Below are positions 1 through 7,189 of a stretch of 10,069 bases of DNA, piece after piece (positions within the stretch are counted from its first letter, which is position 1; the number at the start of each line of letters is the position of its first letter). Origin of the DNA: Synergistaceae bacterium (lineage in GTDB: Bacteria > Synergistota > Synergistia > Synergistales > Synergistaceae); contig JAISWP010000227.1 of NCBI GenBank assembly GCA_031271065.1, positions 1 to 10,069 on the forward strand. Direction: 5' to 3'. Under the pieces are notes generated by a model that worked only from the letters and a program-made list of their open reading frames with translations, did no database searches and was not told where the DNA came from. The translations under genes and the position numbers were made by a program.

Positions 1-250
1 GAGGACGAAAGACATTCCAAAAATACAGGGGCGCGTGTTTCTGCGCAAAAGGCATTTCGCAGTTACGAGGAGAACATGCCGCCGGGTCTTTTCCCCGCCG
101 CTTCAGGTCATGGGGCCGGCGGCGGATCGAAAGATACGCCGACGCGCGCCCGCGGCCTGGATATAGCTGCATAGGACATTCTGCGCCGGGTGCTCCGCTG
201 CCGGCGTCAGGACCGATCCGTAAAAAATGATCGGACAGCCGGGCTGCGCT
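1..250. other. Gene-free region with GC-rich inverted repeats
   Basis: I can support no gene here. All three plus frames are open at the left edge: frame 2 ends at a TAG near 163, frame 1 at the TAG 172-174, and frame 3 at a TGA near 228. The encoded peptides are low-complexity and resemble no domain I know, so the 3' end of an upstream gene is possible but unproven. Several inverted repeats are visible. CTGCG 41-45 pairs with CGCAG 58-62. GCCGCCGG 78-85 pairs with CCGGCGGC 116-123 and encloses CCCC 93-96 / GGGG 112-115. CCGATC 213-218 pairs with GATCGG 229-234 around an A-rich loop. I looked for tmRNA, RNase P, SRP and tRNA signatures and saw none. Structure by chance is easy at this GC content. 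Confidence 0.35.
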
Positions 251-251
251 G

Positions 252-280
252 TTTACTTTTTTATATGTCGGTGGTAAAAT
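252..280 (+). promoter_or_regulatory. Putative sigma-70-type promoter of rpsD
   Basis: TTTACT (252-257, four of six bases match TTGACA) is followed after 17 bases by TAAAAT (275-280, five of six match TATAAT). The stretch is AT-rich between GC-rich flanks. Transcription would begin near 287 and give a leader of about 70 nt before the rpsD start. The spacing and position fit a dedicated promoter for a single-gene rpsD transcript. No experimental support is available. Confidence 0.5.
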
Positions 281-300
281 TCATTGGCTGAATAATCGGA

Positions 301-321
301 GCCGTCGGTGACGCCGATGGC
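301..321 (+). promoter_or_regulatory. Hairpin in rpsD leader
   Basis: GCCGTCGG (301-308) can pair with CCGATGGC (314-321) around the loop TGACG, giving an 8-bp stem with one G-U pair that A300-T322 can extend. An AT-rich stretch follows. The hairpin lies in the predicted untranslated leader, 36 nt before the ATG. In several bacteria S4 represses its own synthesis by binding its mRNA leader, so an autoregulatory role is possible. I cannot recognise a known S4-binding pseudoknot here, so that role is inference. Confidence 0.35.
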
Positions 322-357
322 TTTATATTGTTAATTATCAAGCAAGGGAGTGTCGTC

Positions 358-960
358 ATGGCAACTAGAAGAGAGCCCCGTTTCAAGCTCTGCCGCCGTC
401 TGGGAGTGAACGTTTACAATCACCCCAAAGCGCTCAAGAGGGTGAGCGGACAGGCGCAGAAAGGCGGGCGCGCCGGCAGAAAGACATCAGAGTACGGATT
501 GCAGCTGATGGAAAAACAGAAGATAAAGGCCTATTACGGAGTTTTGGAGCGGCAGTTCGTCCGTTATTACAAGACGGGGCAGAAGAGTTCCGAGGCCACT
601 GGCGCGGCCATGCTGAAAGCTCTTGAGTGCAGGCTCGACAACCTGGTCTACCGCATCGGTTTCGGCCGGTCGATCCGCCAGTCCCGCCAGCTCGTGAATC
701 ACGGCCATATACTCGTGAACGGAAAAAAGCTCGACATACCTTCGTACTCCTGCAAACCGGGTGACGTGATAACCCTCAGGGAGAAGTCCCGGGAAAACGA
801 GGCCCTTCGCACGTCCTTCCAGGATCTGCGAAACTTCGACCTCAAGTATATCGAGAAGAATCTCGAACAGTTCAGCGGAACCCTCACCAGGGAACCCCAG
901 CGGGACGAGATTCCCATCGACGCGAACGAGATCCTGGTAGTCGAGTTGTTCTCGAAATAA
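358..960 (+). CDS. rpsD: 30S ribosomal protein S4
   Basis: S4 is a primary 16S rRNA-binding protein that nucleates assembly of the 30S body and often represses its own mRNA. The protein is 200 residues, the usual length. The N-terminal part (about 1-90) has the family's basic region with Arg-Gly-rich segments, and an S4-type RNA-binding domain follows at about 90-155 (LECRLDNLVYRIGFG, then RQSRQLVNHGHILVNGK). Only one cysteine (Cys12) lies near the N terminus, so this is the form lacking the zinc-binding cysteine cluster. I chose the ATG at 358 because AAGGGAG (344-350) sits 7 nt before it and MATRREPRFK matches the usual S4 start. A TTG at 328 would add ten unlikely residues. The gene stands alone, away from the ribosomal operons, with its own putative promoter and a terminator at 996-1032. 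Confidence 0.97.
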   Translation: MATRREPRFKLCRRLGVNVYNHPKALKRVSGQAQKGGRAGRKTSEYGLQLMEKQKIKAYYGVLERQFVRYYKTGQKSSEATGAAMLKALECRLDNLVYRIGFGRSIRQSRQLVNHGHILVNGKKLDIPSYSCKPGDVITLREKSRENEALRTSFQDLRNFDLKYIEKNLEQFSGTLTREPQRDEIPIDANEILVVELFSK

Positions 961-965
961 AAATC

Positions 966-987
966 GCGGACCTTACCGACTGTCCGC
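966..987 (+). other. Small hairpin after rpsD
   Basis: GCGGAC (966-971) and GTCCGC (982-987) can form a 6-bp stem with a 10-nt loop just after the rpsD stop. There is no T tract, so it is not a terminator by itself. It could protect the 3' end of the mRNA or be chance. Confidence 0.25.
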
Positions 988-995
988 AAAACGGT

Positions 996-1032
996 GCGAA
1001 AAGAGCCCTCCGGACAGGAGGGCTCTTTTCGC
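996..1032. terminator. Bidirectional intrinsic terminator
   Basis: Positions 996-1011 and 1017-1032 are perfect reverse complements, giving a 16-bp stem with the 5-nt loop GGACA. The GC-rich core (GAGCCCTCC / GGAGGGCTC) is flanked by AAAA on the left and TTTT on the right, so the RNA of either strand ends its core stem with a U run. It lies 35 nt after the rpsD stop and 37 nt after the stop of the convergent PII-like gene. One element therefore most likely terminates both transcripts. Confidence 0.9.
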
Positions 1033-1069
1033 GCGCCGAGCGTTTGAAGTCAGTTCAATACGCGCGCCG

Positions 1070-1783
1070 TCACTCTTTCGCCGCTTCCTCCATCACCGAG
1101 CGAAGCCCCTCTATTTCGTCCACGGGGAGGGAGAATATGAGCCCCTGGGCCTCCGTGGACATTCCGCACGACGCGGCCAATGCCTTCATTATGTCGTTTT
1201 TTTTCTCATGGTTCGTCAGGATGGCGACGATGTCCTTTTCCATCTGGGGGGATATGCCGAAGAATTTACCGTCCTCGCCGATGTCGCATTTTCTGCCGTG
1301 GAGCACCGTGCCTCCCCGCGCGCCGGCCCCTTTCGCCGCTGTCATCAGTTCGTCCACGTGCCCTTGGTTTATTATCGACAGTATCATGTCGTATTTGGCG
1401 GATTTTTTGACTGTCTCCACTGTATCAGCATCTCCTTTTGCCTCGAAGTCTTTAGTTATCAGCTGAAGGGCCGAACCCGACACGCCCGACAGCGGTATGG
1501 TGAAGGCTATGCCGCGTCCGGGACGGGACAGCTGCACCTTGTCCGCGATGACGCGTATGAGAGGCGATGCGCCGAATTCCGGGACGAGGCAGCACATCAG
1601 CGATTTGTCCACGGAATTGAGCCCCAGAAGGGCCAGTATATCGGAGCCCGCGGTACCCTCGCCAAGCGTTATGAAATGGAACCGGACCTGTTCCTCCTTC
1701 AATATGTCCGCGACTTTCTGAGACATGCCGCGGTCGACGATCACGCTCAGCAATTTCAGCGGAAGCGGTCTGCTAGCGCTCAT
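1070..1783 (-). CDS. Tandem PII-like signalling protein
   Basis: The 237-residue protein appears to hold two PII-like ferredoxin-fold domains, at about 8-103 and 130-225. Each begins with a hydrophobic beta strand (LLSVIVDRG, YDMILSIIN) and a helix, and then has a loop in the place of the PII T-loop. The second copy carries GGTVLHGR (158-164) and a later MEKDIVAIL strand, as in PII-family proteins. Neither loop has an obvious tyrosine matching the uridylylation site of GlnB, so control by small-molecule binding is more likely than by uridylylation. The ATG at 1783 has GAGGAGGG upstream and overlaps the end of the DUF1538 gene by 11 nt, implying translational coupling. PII proteins usually bind nucleotides and control membrane transporters, so the adjacent DUF1538 protein is the natural partner. 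The PII assignment is from pattern recognition; the partner is inference. Confidence 0.8.
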   Translation of the reverse strand: MSASRPLPLKLLSVIVDRGMSQKVADILKEEQVRFHFITLGEGTAGSDILALLGLNSVDKSLMCCLVPEFGASPLIRVIADKVQLSRPGRGIAFTIPLSGVSGSALQLITKDFEAKGDADTVETVKKSAKYDMILSIINQGHVDELMTAAKGAGARGGTVLHGRKCDIGEDGKFFGISPQMEKDIVAILTNHEKKNDIMKALAASCGMSTEAQGLIFSLPVDEIEGLRSVMEEAAKE

Positions 1784-3317
1784 CGGAAGATCCCTCCTCG
1801 TAATCTATTATCTCTTCCTCGAAGCCCGTGCCGACGGCCTCGACCGTGACGGCTTCGTTGACCTCCGCGACTCTGGCGGCCTTTGCGTAGACCAGGCCGA
1901 GTATCTGTATGGTGATGAGTGGCGTCATGGCCACCATTGCCACAACTCCGAACGCGTCGGTCATGACATTGCCGCCGACGCTCTCGCAGGCCCCCATCGC
2001 CAGCGGCAGAAGGAATGTGGAGGTCATTGGTCCGCTGGCGACTCCGCCGGAGTCGAAAGCGATGCCGGTGAATATCTTCGGGACGAAGAACGTCAGGGCG
2101 AGAGATATGGCGTATCCTGGTATGAGCAGGTAGAATATTGAGATGCCGGTCAATATCCTCATCATAGCCAGCGCCAGTGACGCCGCCACTCCCAGAGACA
2201 GAGAGAGTTTCATCGCCTTCCGCGATATCAGCCCGCCTGATATCTCCTCGACCTGTTTGTTCAAAACGTGGACCGCGGGTTCCGCCGCGACTATGTAGTA
2301 CCCTATGACCATTCCTATGGGAATGAGCGCCCACTTGTACGCGCTCGACGCTATCTCGGAGCCCAGAAGGTGCCCGACCGGTATGAAGCCCACGTTCACT
2401 CCCGTGAGAAACAGCACCAGGCCAATCAGAGTGTATATCATGCCTATTCCCGCAGTGAGAAGCTGTTTTTGGTGGAACTGTCTGAATATGACCTGAAAGA
2501 ATAGGAAAAAGGCGCAGATCGGCGTGAGGGCGATCAGGACCTCTTTGAGATATTCGGGCAGGTGCAGCAGGTACTGCTCCATCACGTCTTTAGTGGTGGA
2601 TATGCTGAGAGCCTCGACCGGCGTGTACGTCGCCTCTTCCGGGTTGTAGCCGATCCCGAGCAGGAGCACCGCCAGTATAGGGCCTATGCTGCATATCGCC
2701 ACCAAACCGAAGCTGTCATCCTGGGAGTCCTTATCCCTGCGCGCCGCGGACAGCCCTATGCCCAGCGCCATTATGAAGGGCACCGTTATAGGCCCTGTCG
2801 TGACGCCGCCCGAGTCGAACGCCACGGAGAGGAAATCCTTCGGGGCGAAAGCGGATAAGGCAAACAGCGCTATGTAAAAACCTATCAGTATGTATTTGAG
2901 GCTGATCTTGAAAATGATGCGCAGCATCGCCACCACCAGGAAAAAAGCGACCCCGAACGCGACCGTGCCCACAAGGATCGCAGACGGTACGGCGGCGACC
3001 TGGTTTGCCAGAACCTGGAGATCCGGCTCCGCCGCGGTCACGATGAATCCCAGTATAAAACTTACGGCCACCACGAACCATAATTTTTTCGTCTTCATGA
3101 ATTGCGCGCCCACGGCTTCCCCCATCGGCATCATCGCGATATCCGCCCCTAGCGAGAAAAACCCCATGCCGACCGTGAGAAGCGCCGCGCCTGCCAGAAA
3201 CATTATCGTAGTCTCTATCGGTATGGGGAAGGCATAACTCAGGATGAACACTATCAGCGTTATCGGCATTACCGACGACAGAGATTCGAGGATTTTCGCC
3301 TTTAGTTTCTTATTCAT
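1773..3317 (-). CDS. DUF1538 family membrane transporter, duplicated
   Basis: The product is a 514-residue polytopic membrane protein made of two homologous halves. Matching motifs recur about 250 residues apart: AAEPDLQVLANQV (95-107) and AAEPAVHVLNKQV (344-356); FDSGGVTTGP (167-176) and FDSGGVASGP (421-430); DSFGLVA (201-207) and DAFGVVA (454-460). This fits the DUF1538 family, fused here as one chain. As I recall, a DUF1538 pair called UmpAB was reported as a Na+(Li+,K+)/H+ antiporter in Halomonas; whether this protein transports the same ions is unknown. Conserved acidic and Gly-rich motifs within membrane segments suit cation transport. The last 30 residues are acidic and likely cytosolic. 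The ATG at 3317 has GGAG 9 nt upstream, overlaps the mscS end by 8 nt, and the 3' end overlaps the PII-like gene. Confidence 0.85.
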   Translation of the reverse strand: MNKKLKAKILESLSSVMPITLIVFILSYAFPIPIETTIMFLAGAALLTVGMGFFSLGADIAMMPMGEAVGAQFMKTKKLWFVVAVSFILGFIVTAAEPDLQVLANQVAAVPSAILVGTVAFGVAFFLVVAMLRIIFKISLKYILIGFYIALFALSAFAPKDFLSVAFDSGGVTTGPITVPFIMALGIGLSAARRDKDSQDDSFGLVAICSIGPILAVLLLGIGYNPEEATYTPVEALSISTTKDVMEQYLLHLPEYLKEVLIALTPICAFFLFFQVIFRQFHQKQLLTAGIGMIYTLIGLVLFLTGVNVGFIPVGHLLGSEIASSAYKWALIPIGMVIGYYIVAAEPAVHVLNKQVEEISGGLISRKAMKLSLSLGVAASLALAMMRILTGISIFYLLIPGYAISLALTFFVPKIFTGIAFDSGGVASGPMTSTFLLPLAMGACESVGGNVMTDAFGVVAMVAMTPLITIQILGLVYAKAARVAEVNEAVTVEAVGTGFEEEIIDYEEGSSDER

Positions 3318-4197
3318 CTGCGGTATCTCCGGACGGATGCACCACTACCTGGGGGAACGGTATGTCTATTCCCTCTTCGCTGAAGCGTTCCAGGATGATC
3401 GTCCTCAGCTGCCGTTCGAACTTCCACTGCTCCCCGGGATAAGTCTTTGTCAGCACCCGAAGCATCACGTCGTTGTCGCGGAATGCGACGACGCCGTACA
3501 CCTCCGGATCGTCGACGACCACTCCGGGGAGACATTCCGAGGCTTTCTCCGCACATTCCTTGAGAATTTCCATCACGTCCCTTATGTTGGAATCATAGGC
3601 CACTCCGACCTCCACGTTGGCTTTGGAGAAGTCTTTCGTGCTGTTTTGTATCACAGAAATGCTGCCGTTAGGGATTATGACGAGGCTTCCGTCGAACCTG
3701 CGCAGTCTCGTCACCCTCATGGAGAAACTTTCGACTGTGCCCGAGTAGCTCCCGATGGACACGCTTTCGCCGACGTTGAACTGGTCCTCGAATACGATGA
3801 AAAGGCCGTTGATGAAGTCCCGCAGTATGTTCTGCGCGGCTAGGGTCAGCCCCAGGCCGACTACTCCGATACCTGCCAGAAACGGCCTCGGATCGAAGTT
3901 GAAATATCCCAGGAGCACGTATAAGAAGTAAACCCCGAGCGGTATCCGTATGGCCTGCAAAGAGAGCCCGCTCAGCGTCTTTATCCTTCCCTTGAGCATC
4001 TGCCTGGCCCCTGGATTGATGCTGCTTTTCTCGAGAACTCGTTCCAGGATGCTGCTTTTCTCGTGTATCTTGCGCAGGCAGCGGTCCAGGACGTACCACA
4101 GGATGATGGTGACCAGCGGCCCGGTCAGAAACCACAGTATCTGCGCCGCGCTGAAATCAATGTTCAGGTGCTTTGAAAACGCTGACAGATCGTTCAT
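3310..4197 (-). CDS. MscS-family mechanosensitive ion channel
   Basis: This small-conductance mechanosensitive channel protein (295 residues, close to E. coli MscS) would open under membrane tension to release solutes during hypo-osmotic shock. Hydrophobic segments at about 18-38, 84-101 and 106-136 fit three membrane helices. The last is the Gly/Ala-rich pore helix followed by the signature NILRDFINGLFIVFEDQF. The beta domain contains IPNG (175-178) and the C-terminal alpha/beta domain ends with IPFPQ. The cytosolic loop after the first helix holds two EKSSI copies ten residues apart. The start is uncertain: the ATG at 4197 is used here, but a TTG at 4203 lies 5 nt after GGAG and would add two residues. 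The stop overlaps the DUF1538 start by 8 nt, so the two are probably translated together. Confidence 0.93.
   Translation of the reverse strand: MNDLSAFSKHLNIDFSAAQILWFLTGPLVTIILWYVLDRCLRKIHEKSSILERVLEKSSINPGARQMLKGRIKTLSGLSLQAIRIPLGVYFLYVLLGYFNFDPRPFLAGIGVVGLGLTLAAQNILRDFINGLFIVFEDQFNVGESVSIGSYSGTVESFSMRVTRLRRFDGSLVIIPNGSISVIQNSTKDFSKANVEVGVAYDSNIRDVMEILKECAEKASECLPGVVVDDPEVYGVVAFRDNDVMLRVLTKTYPGEQWKFERQLRTIILERFSEEGIDIPFPQVVVHPSGDTADE
4018..4063 (-). repeat. In-frame 16-bp direct repeat in the channel gene
   Basis: GATGCTGCTTTTCTCG occurs at 4018-4033 and again at 4048-4063, exactly 30 bases (ten codons) apart. It encodes EKSSI twice in the cytosolic loop between the first and second membrane helices of the MscS protein. 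The identity at nucleotide level, including synonymous positions, suggests a fairly recent duplication of a ten-codon unit. Confidence 0.7.
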
Positions 4198-4228
4198 CTT
4201 CAAGACAGCTCCGATATTTGGATTTTGG

Positions 4229-4681
4229 CTATTTCCCGATTATGTCGACGCCGACCTCAGGTATGTATTCGTCCAGAACATCCAGGACCTCGCCCTTTTG
4301 GTCTTTGAGGAAGGGCACCTTCCAACCGGTCGCGCCGGCCTCGAAAAACGCCATCATGCGGTTTCCGCGAAACGCCAGCGTCACATGTCTTATGTCCTTC
4401 CAAAGCAGTATTTTCCGCAGGATTCGGCCCCAGCTCCGCATCTCCCGCACGACTCCGTCGTCCGACAGATAAAGCCGGCGGCTTATGCCGGCGCCGTACA
4501 CGCATACAAGACCGATGAGGACCTGAAACAGCCCGTCTTTCCCGAGGCCCTGGGACAGGAACGAGTTATAAGCCCTGAAACAGAGCGCTGCTCCCAGAAG
4601 TATCCCGGCGGCGGCCATCCATCGCGGCATAGGGCCCGCGGCCGAACCGGCAAGCACGGAGGGTTCCTTCTTTTCGCTCAC
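4229..4681 (-). CDS. Small two-helix membrane protein with PH-like tail, function unknown
   Basis: I do not recognise this 150-residue protein by family. A short basic N terminus precedes two hydrophobic segments (about 21-36 and 50-66), separated by a short loop with Gly and polar residues. The remaining 80 residues (68-148) alternate short beta-like stretches such as RRLYLSDDGVV, ILLWKDIRHVTL and RMMAFFE, and end in a probable helix (EVLDVLDEYI). Two membrane helices followed by a strand-rich domain resemble bacterial PH-like membrane proteins, but this is only a fold guess. The start is GTG at 4681 with GAGGG 6 nt upstream, one base after the PfkB stop. It precedes the channel gene by 31 nt. 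Its position suggests a role with the channel and transporter genes rather than with sugar breakdown. Confidence 0.8.
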   Translation of the reverse strand: MSEKKEPSVLAGSAAGPMPRWMAAAGILLGAALCFRAYNSFLSQGLGKDGLFQVLIGLVCVYGAGISRRLYLSDDGVVREMRSWGRILRKILLWKDIRHVTLAFRGNRMMAFFEAGATGWKVPFLKDQKGEVLDVLDEYIPEVGVDIIGK

Positions 4682-4682
4682 G

Positions 4683-5663
4683 TCACGCCCTCATATTGTG
4701 GTTTAAAATGAATTCTTCAACCTCGTTCGTCCGGGGCATCGAGTTCGCCGCTCCGTATCTCGACGCCACGATCGACGCGCAGGCGTTGGCCCATATCAGT
4801 GTGTTCTTCAGCGAAAACGGGGTCATATCCGCAAGCCCCATCCTCCCCAGAGGGGCGAGTTTCGAGATCACTCCGGCGATAAAAGCGTCGCCGCAGCCGG
4901 TGGTCTCCGCAACTTCCACGCAGGGGCACGGCGCGCTGATAGTCTCTCCCCTCCACACTGCCCGGGCACCTCTGCTTCCCTCCGTGACTATGACGAGCCC
5001 GGCGTGATTGCAGTTCAGGCGCGCCAGCCCCTCCTCGACGGTCCTGGCCCCGGTGAGCCAGAATAGGTCGTCGTCGCTCAGCTTCAGGACGTCCACGAGA
5101 GGTATCAGGTACGATATCCTTTTTTTGAATACGGGCTTGTCCGCCACGTAGAGCGGGCGGACATTCGGATCGAGCACAGTCATCACCCCGCTTGCCCTCA
5201 TCTTCTCGAACACCACCATGTACGCGTCTCCCACAGGGCTGTCCGCCAGCGCTATGGAGCCGAACTGAAACACGGATGTCTCCCGGGGCGTGATGGGGGG
5301 CAGTTCGTCCGTCGTCAGCGATATGTCAGCCGCGTTGTCCCGGTAGAATCGGAACTCGACCTTTCCCCGTTCGTCCACCGCGACCATTGCGAGAGTCGTG
5401 TTGTGCCCAGCGCCGTCCACTACGCAGGACATATCGACCCCCTCATCCATGAGGAACTGTTTCAGCGCGCCCCCGAACTCGTCATCCCCTATCTTTATCA
5501 GAAACGACACGTCCACTCCCAGGCGCGCCAGCCCTATGGCTATGTTGAAAGGACTGCCTCCCGGTTTTTTCACGAAATGGGAAGCGCCGGCGAGCCCCGT
5601 TCCGCGTTCCGCTGATATAAAATCATACAGTATATCACCCGCGCATATGACTCGCTTTTTCAC
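4683..5663 (-). CDS. PfkB-family sugar kinase, fructokinase-like
   Basis: This cytosolic ribokinase/PfkB-family kinase (326 residues) transfers phosphate from ATP to a sugar hydroxyl. Visible motifs are the N-terminal GD (9-10) for sugar binding, the first signature GGSPFNIAIGLARLG (35-49), LDPNVRP (164-170), and the second signature ETTGCGDAF (253-261) with catalytic Asp259 and its anion hole. GGSPFN and LDPNVRP resemble fructokinases more than ribokinases, so fructose is the best guess; 2-keto-3-deoxy sugars or other ketoses are possible. I chose GTG 5663 because AGG of an AAAGGGTGAT run lies 9 nt before it and MKKRVICAGD is a typical start. A GTG at 5672 overlapping the xylB stop (GTGA) would add three residues but has its ribosome site directly adjacent. 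The N terminus follows xylB closely, implying one transcript. Confidence 0.9.
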   Translation of the reverse strand: MKKRVICAGDILYDFISAERGTGLAGASHFVKKPGGSPFNIAIGLARLGVDVSFLIKIGDDEFGGALKQFLMDEGVDMSCVVDGAGHNTTLAMVAVDERGKVEFRFYRDNAADISLTTDELPPITPRETSVFQFGSIALADSPVGDAYMVVFEKMRASGVMTVLDPNVRPLYVADKPVFKKRISYLIPLVDVLKLSDDDLFWLTGARTVEEGLARLNCNHAGLVIVTEGSRGARAVWRGETISAPCPCVEVAETTGCGDAFIAGVISKLAPLGRMGLADMTPFSLKNTLIWANACASIVASRYGAANSMPRTNEVEEFILNHNMRA

Positions 5664-5668
5664 GTAAA

Positions 5669-7189
5669 TCACCCTTTCTTCGCAAATTCCGTCATGCGCG
5701 CGAATAACTCCGCGTTTCGGCTGTAAAGTTCTCTGTATATTCCGAAGATATCCATATAGATCTCGTGAGAGCGCATGTCGGGCTCTTCCGTCTCACCGGA
5801 CATGCGGGTCATCGCCTCGCAGGCCGACGGGATATCGGGGTGTATTCCCGCGCCGACCGAGGCCAATATAGCCGCTCCGGCGCACGCCTGTTCTTCCGAA
5901 ACGGCCCTTGTCACCGGCAGGGCGTAGACGTCGGCCTGCATCTGACGCCATAATTTGCTCCTCGCCCCTCCCCCGGACGCCACGACGACGCTGGGATCGA
6001 TTCCCAGCCCGCGGACCAGTTCGACACCTTCGTTCATGGAAAAGACGACCCCCTCCATCACCGCTCTGATCATCTCGTCCGTGCCGTGCGACCCGGCGAG
6101 GCCGAAAAATACGGCACGGGCGCGTTCGTCCCGGTGGGGCGTCCTGTCCCCGAAAAGATACGGCAGGAACACGACGCCTCTGGAGCCCGCCGGAACGCGT
6201 GAGGCGTACTTGTCCAGGTCCGCGTATCTCCCCGGTATGTTCGCCGTATTCTTGAGCCACTTAAGACAGTAGCCGGCGCTCAAGTTGGCTCCCAGCACAT
6301 ACCAGAGGTTCTCTCCCGCGTGCCGGAACGTGTTTGTGCGAAATTCGCGGTCGTACATCGGAGAGGTGACGGGCGCGAATATCTGGCCCGCCGTCCCGAT
6401 GGTCGACGACATCATGCCGAACCCCGCGATCCCGTTCCCGAGAGCGCCTGCCGGCTGGTCCGCCGCGCCCGCCGCCACGGGGATTCCCTCGTCCAGACCC
6501 ATTTCTTCAGCGGCGGCTGCCCTAAGCGGTCCCAGGAAAGACCCGGTGGGGATCATCTCCGGAAATATCTCGCAGGGTATTCCTAGCTCGCTCAAGAGCG
6601 CGTAATTCCATCCTCCGTCCCGCACATTGCAGGCGCCTGAACCGGACGCGTCCGTGGGCTCGGCGGCCCTGCGGCCCGTCATCCTGAAAGAGACGTAGTC
6701 CTTGGGCAGCATCACCGTGCGCACACGGTCCATCACGTCCGGTTCGTTGTTCGCGAGCCATAGCAGGGACGGCAGCAAAAAACCCGTCGAGGCGCCGTTG
6801 CAGGCGTATTCGACGCCGATATTCTCTATCGCCGCGTTCACGGCTCGGACCTCTGACGAACTTCTCCGGTCCGCCCATATTATGGCCGGTCCCAGGGGTT
6901 TGTCGTCCGCGTCCAGCGCGACCAGCCCGTGCATCTGTCCCGACAGCGATATGCCCTTTACGGAAAATCCGCCTCCGGCGTTCTTTTTAGCCTCCGCGAG
7001 AGCTTCACGCACCGACGTCACCGAGGCGTTCCACCACTCTCCGGGAGACTGCTGCGCCCAATCCGCAGCCGGTGAATCTATCGCGTACCCGCGCGCGCCG
7101 GAGCCGATCGTTTCTCCGCGCGCGTCCATGAATACCGCCTTGACGCTGGAAGTCCCCAGGTCCAGGCCGAGCAGCGCCTCACGAATCAT
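5669..7189 (-). CDS. xylB: Xylulokinase-like FGGY carbohydrate kinase
   Basis: This FGGY-family kinase (506 residues, normal length) most resembles xylulokinase, which makes D-xylulose 5-phosphate for the pentose phosphate pathway. The N-terminal phosphate-binding loop is LGLDLGTSSVK (7-17). SGQMHGLV (83-90) is the stretch typical of XylB. Asp244 in GAADQPAG (241-248) is the likely catalytic base. FLPYLFGDRTPHRD (341-354) and SGGGAR (405-410) are the C-terminal family and adenosine-binding motifs. The ATG at 7189 has GGAGG (7196-7200) 6 nt upstream, but this site sits in a strong hairpin. The gene lies between another FGGY kinase and the PfkB kinase. Exact substrate within the xylulose/ribulose group is uncertain; the XylB motifs are persuasive but no xylose isomerase is nearby. 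Confidence 0.85.
   Translation of the reverse strand: MIREALLGLDLGTSSVKAVFMDARGETIGSGARGYAIDSPAADWAQQSPGEWWNASVTSVREALAEAKKNAGGGFSVKGISLSGQMHGLVALDADDKPLGPAIIWADRRSSSEVRAVNAAIENIGVEYACNGASTGFLLPSLLWLANNEPDVMDRVRTVMLPKDYVSFRMTGRRAAEPTDASGSGACNVRDGGWNYALLSELGIPCEIFPEMIPTGSFLGPLRAAAAEEMGLDEGIPVAAGAADQPAGALGNGIAGFGMMSSTIGTAGQIFAPVTSPMYDREFRTNTFRHAGENLWYVLGANLSAGYCLKWLKNTANIPGRYADLDKYASRVPAGSRGVVFLPYLFGDRTPHRDERARAVFFGLAGSHGTDEMIRAVMEGVVFSMNEGVELVRGLGIDPSVVVASGGGARSKLWRQMQADVYALPVTRAVSEEQACAGAAILASVGAGIHPDIPSACEAMTRMSGETEEPDMRSHEIYMDIFGIYRELYSRNAELFARMTEFAKKG

Noticed and set aside
1..174. Open frame from the window edge to TAG 172-174, possibly the end of an upstream protein
   Set aside because: All three plus frames are open there and the peptide is low in complexity with no family resemblance, so coding status is unsupported.
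328..341. TTGTTAATTATCAA resembles an FNR/CRP-type binding site (TTGAT-N4-ATCAA)
   Set aside because: It lies downstream of the predicted start of transcription and just before the ribosome site, in an AT-rich stretch where such a match is easy by chance. It could at best be a repressor site.
3950..4711. Long plus-strand open frame of 253 codons
   Set aside because: It runs opposite the MscS and small membrane protein genes, crosses their boundary, and has no recognisable domain. It arises from GC-rich codon use on the other strand.
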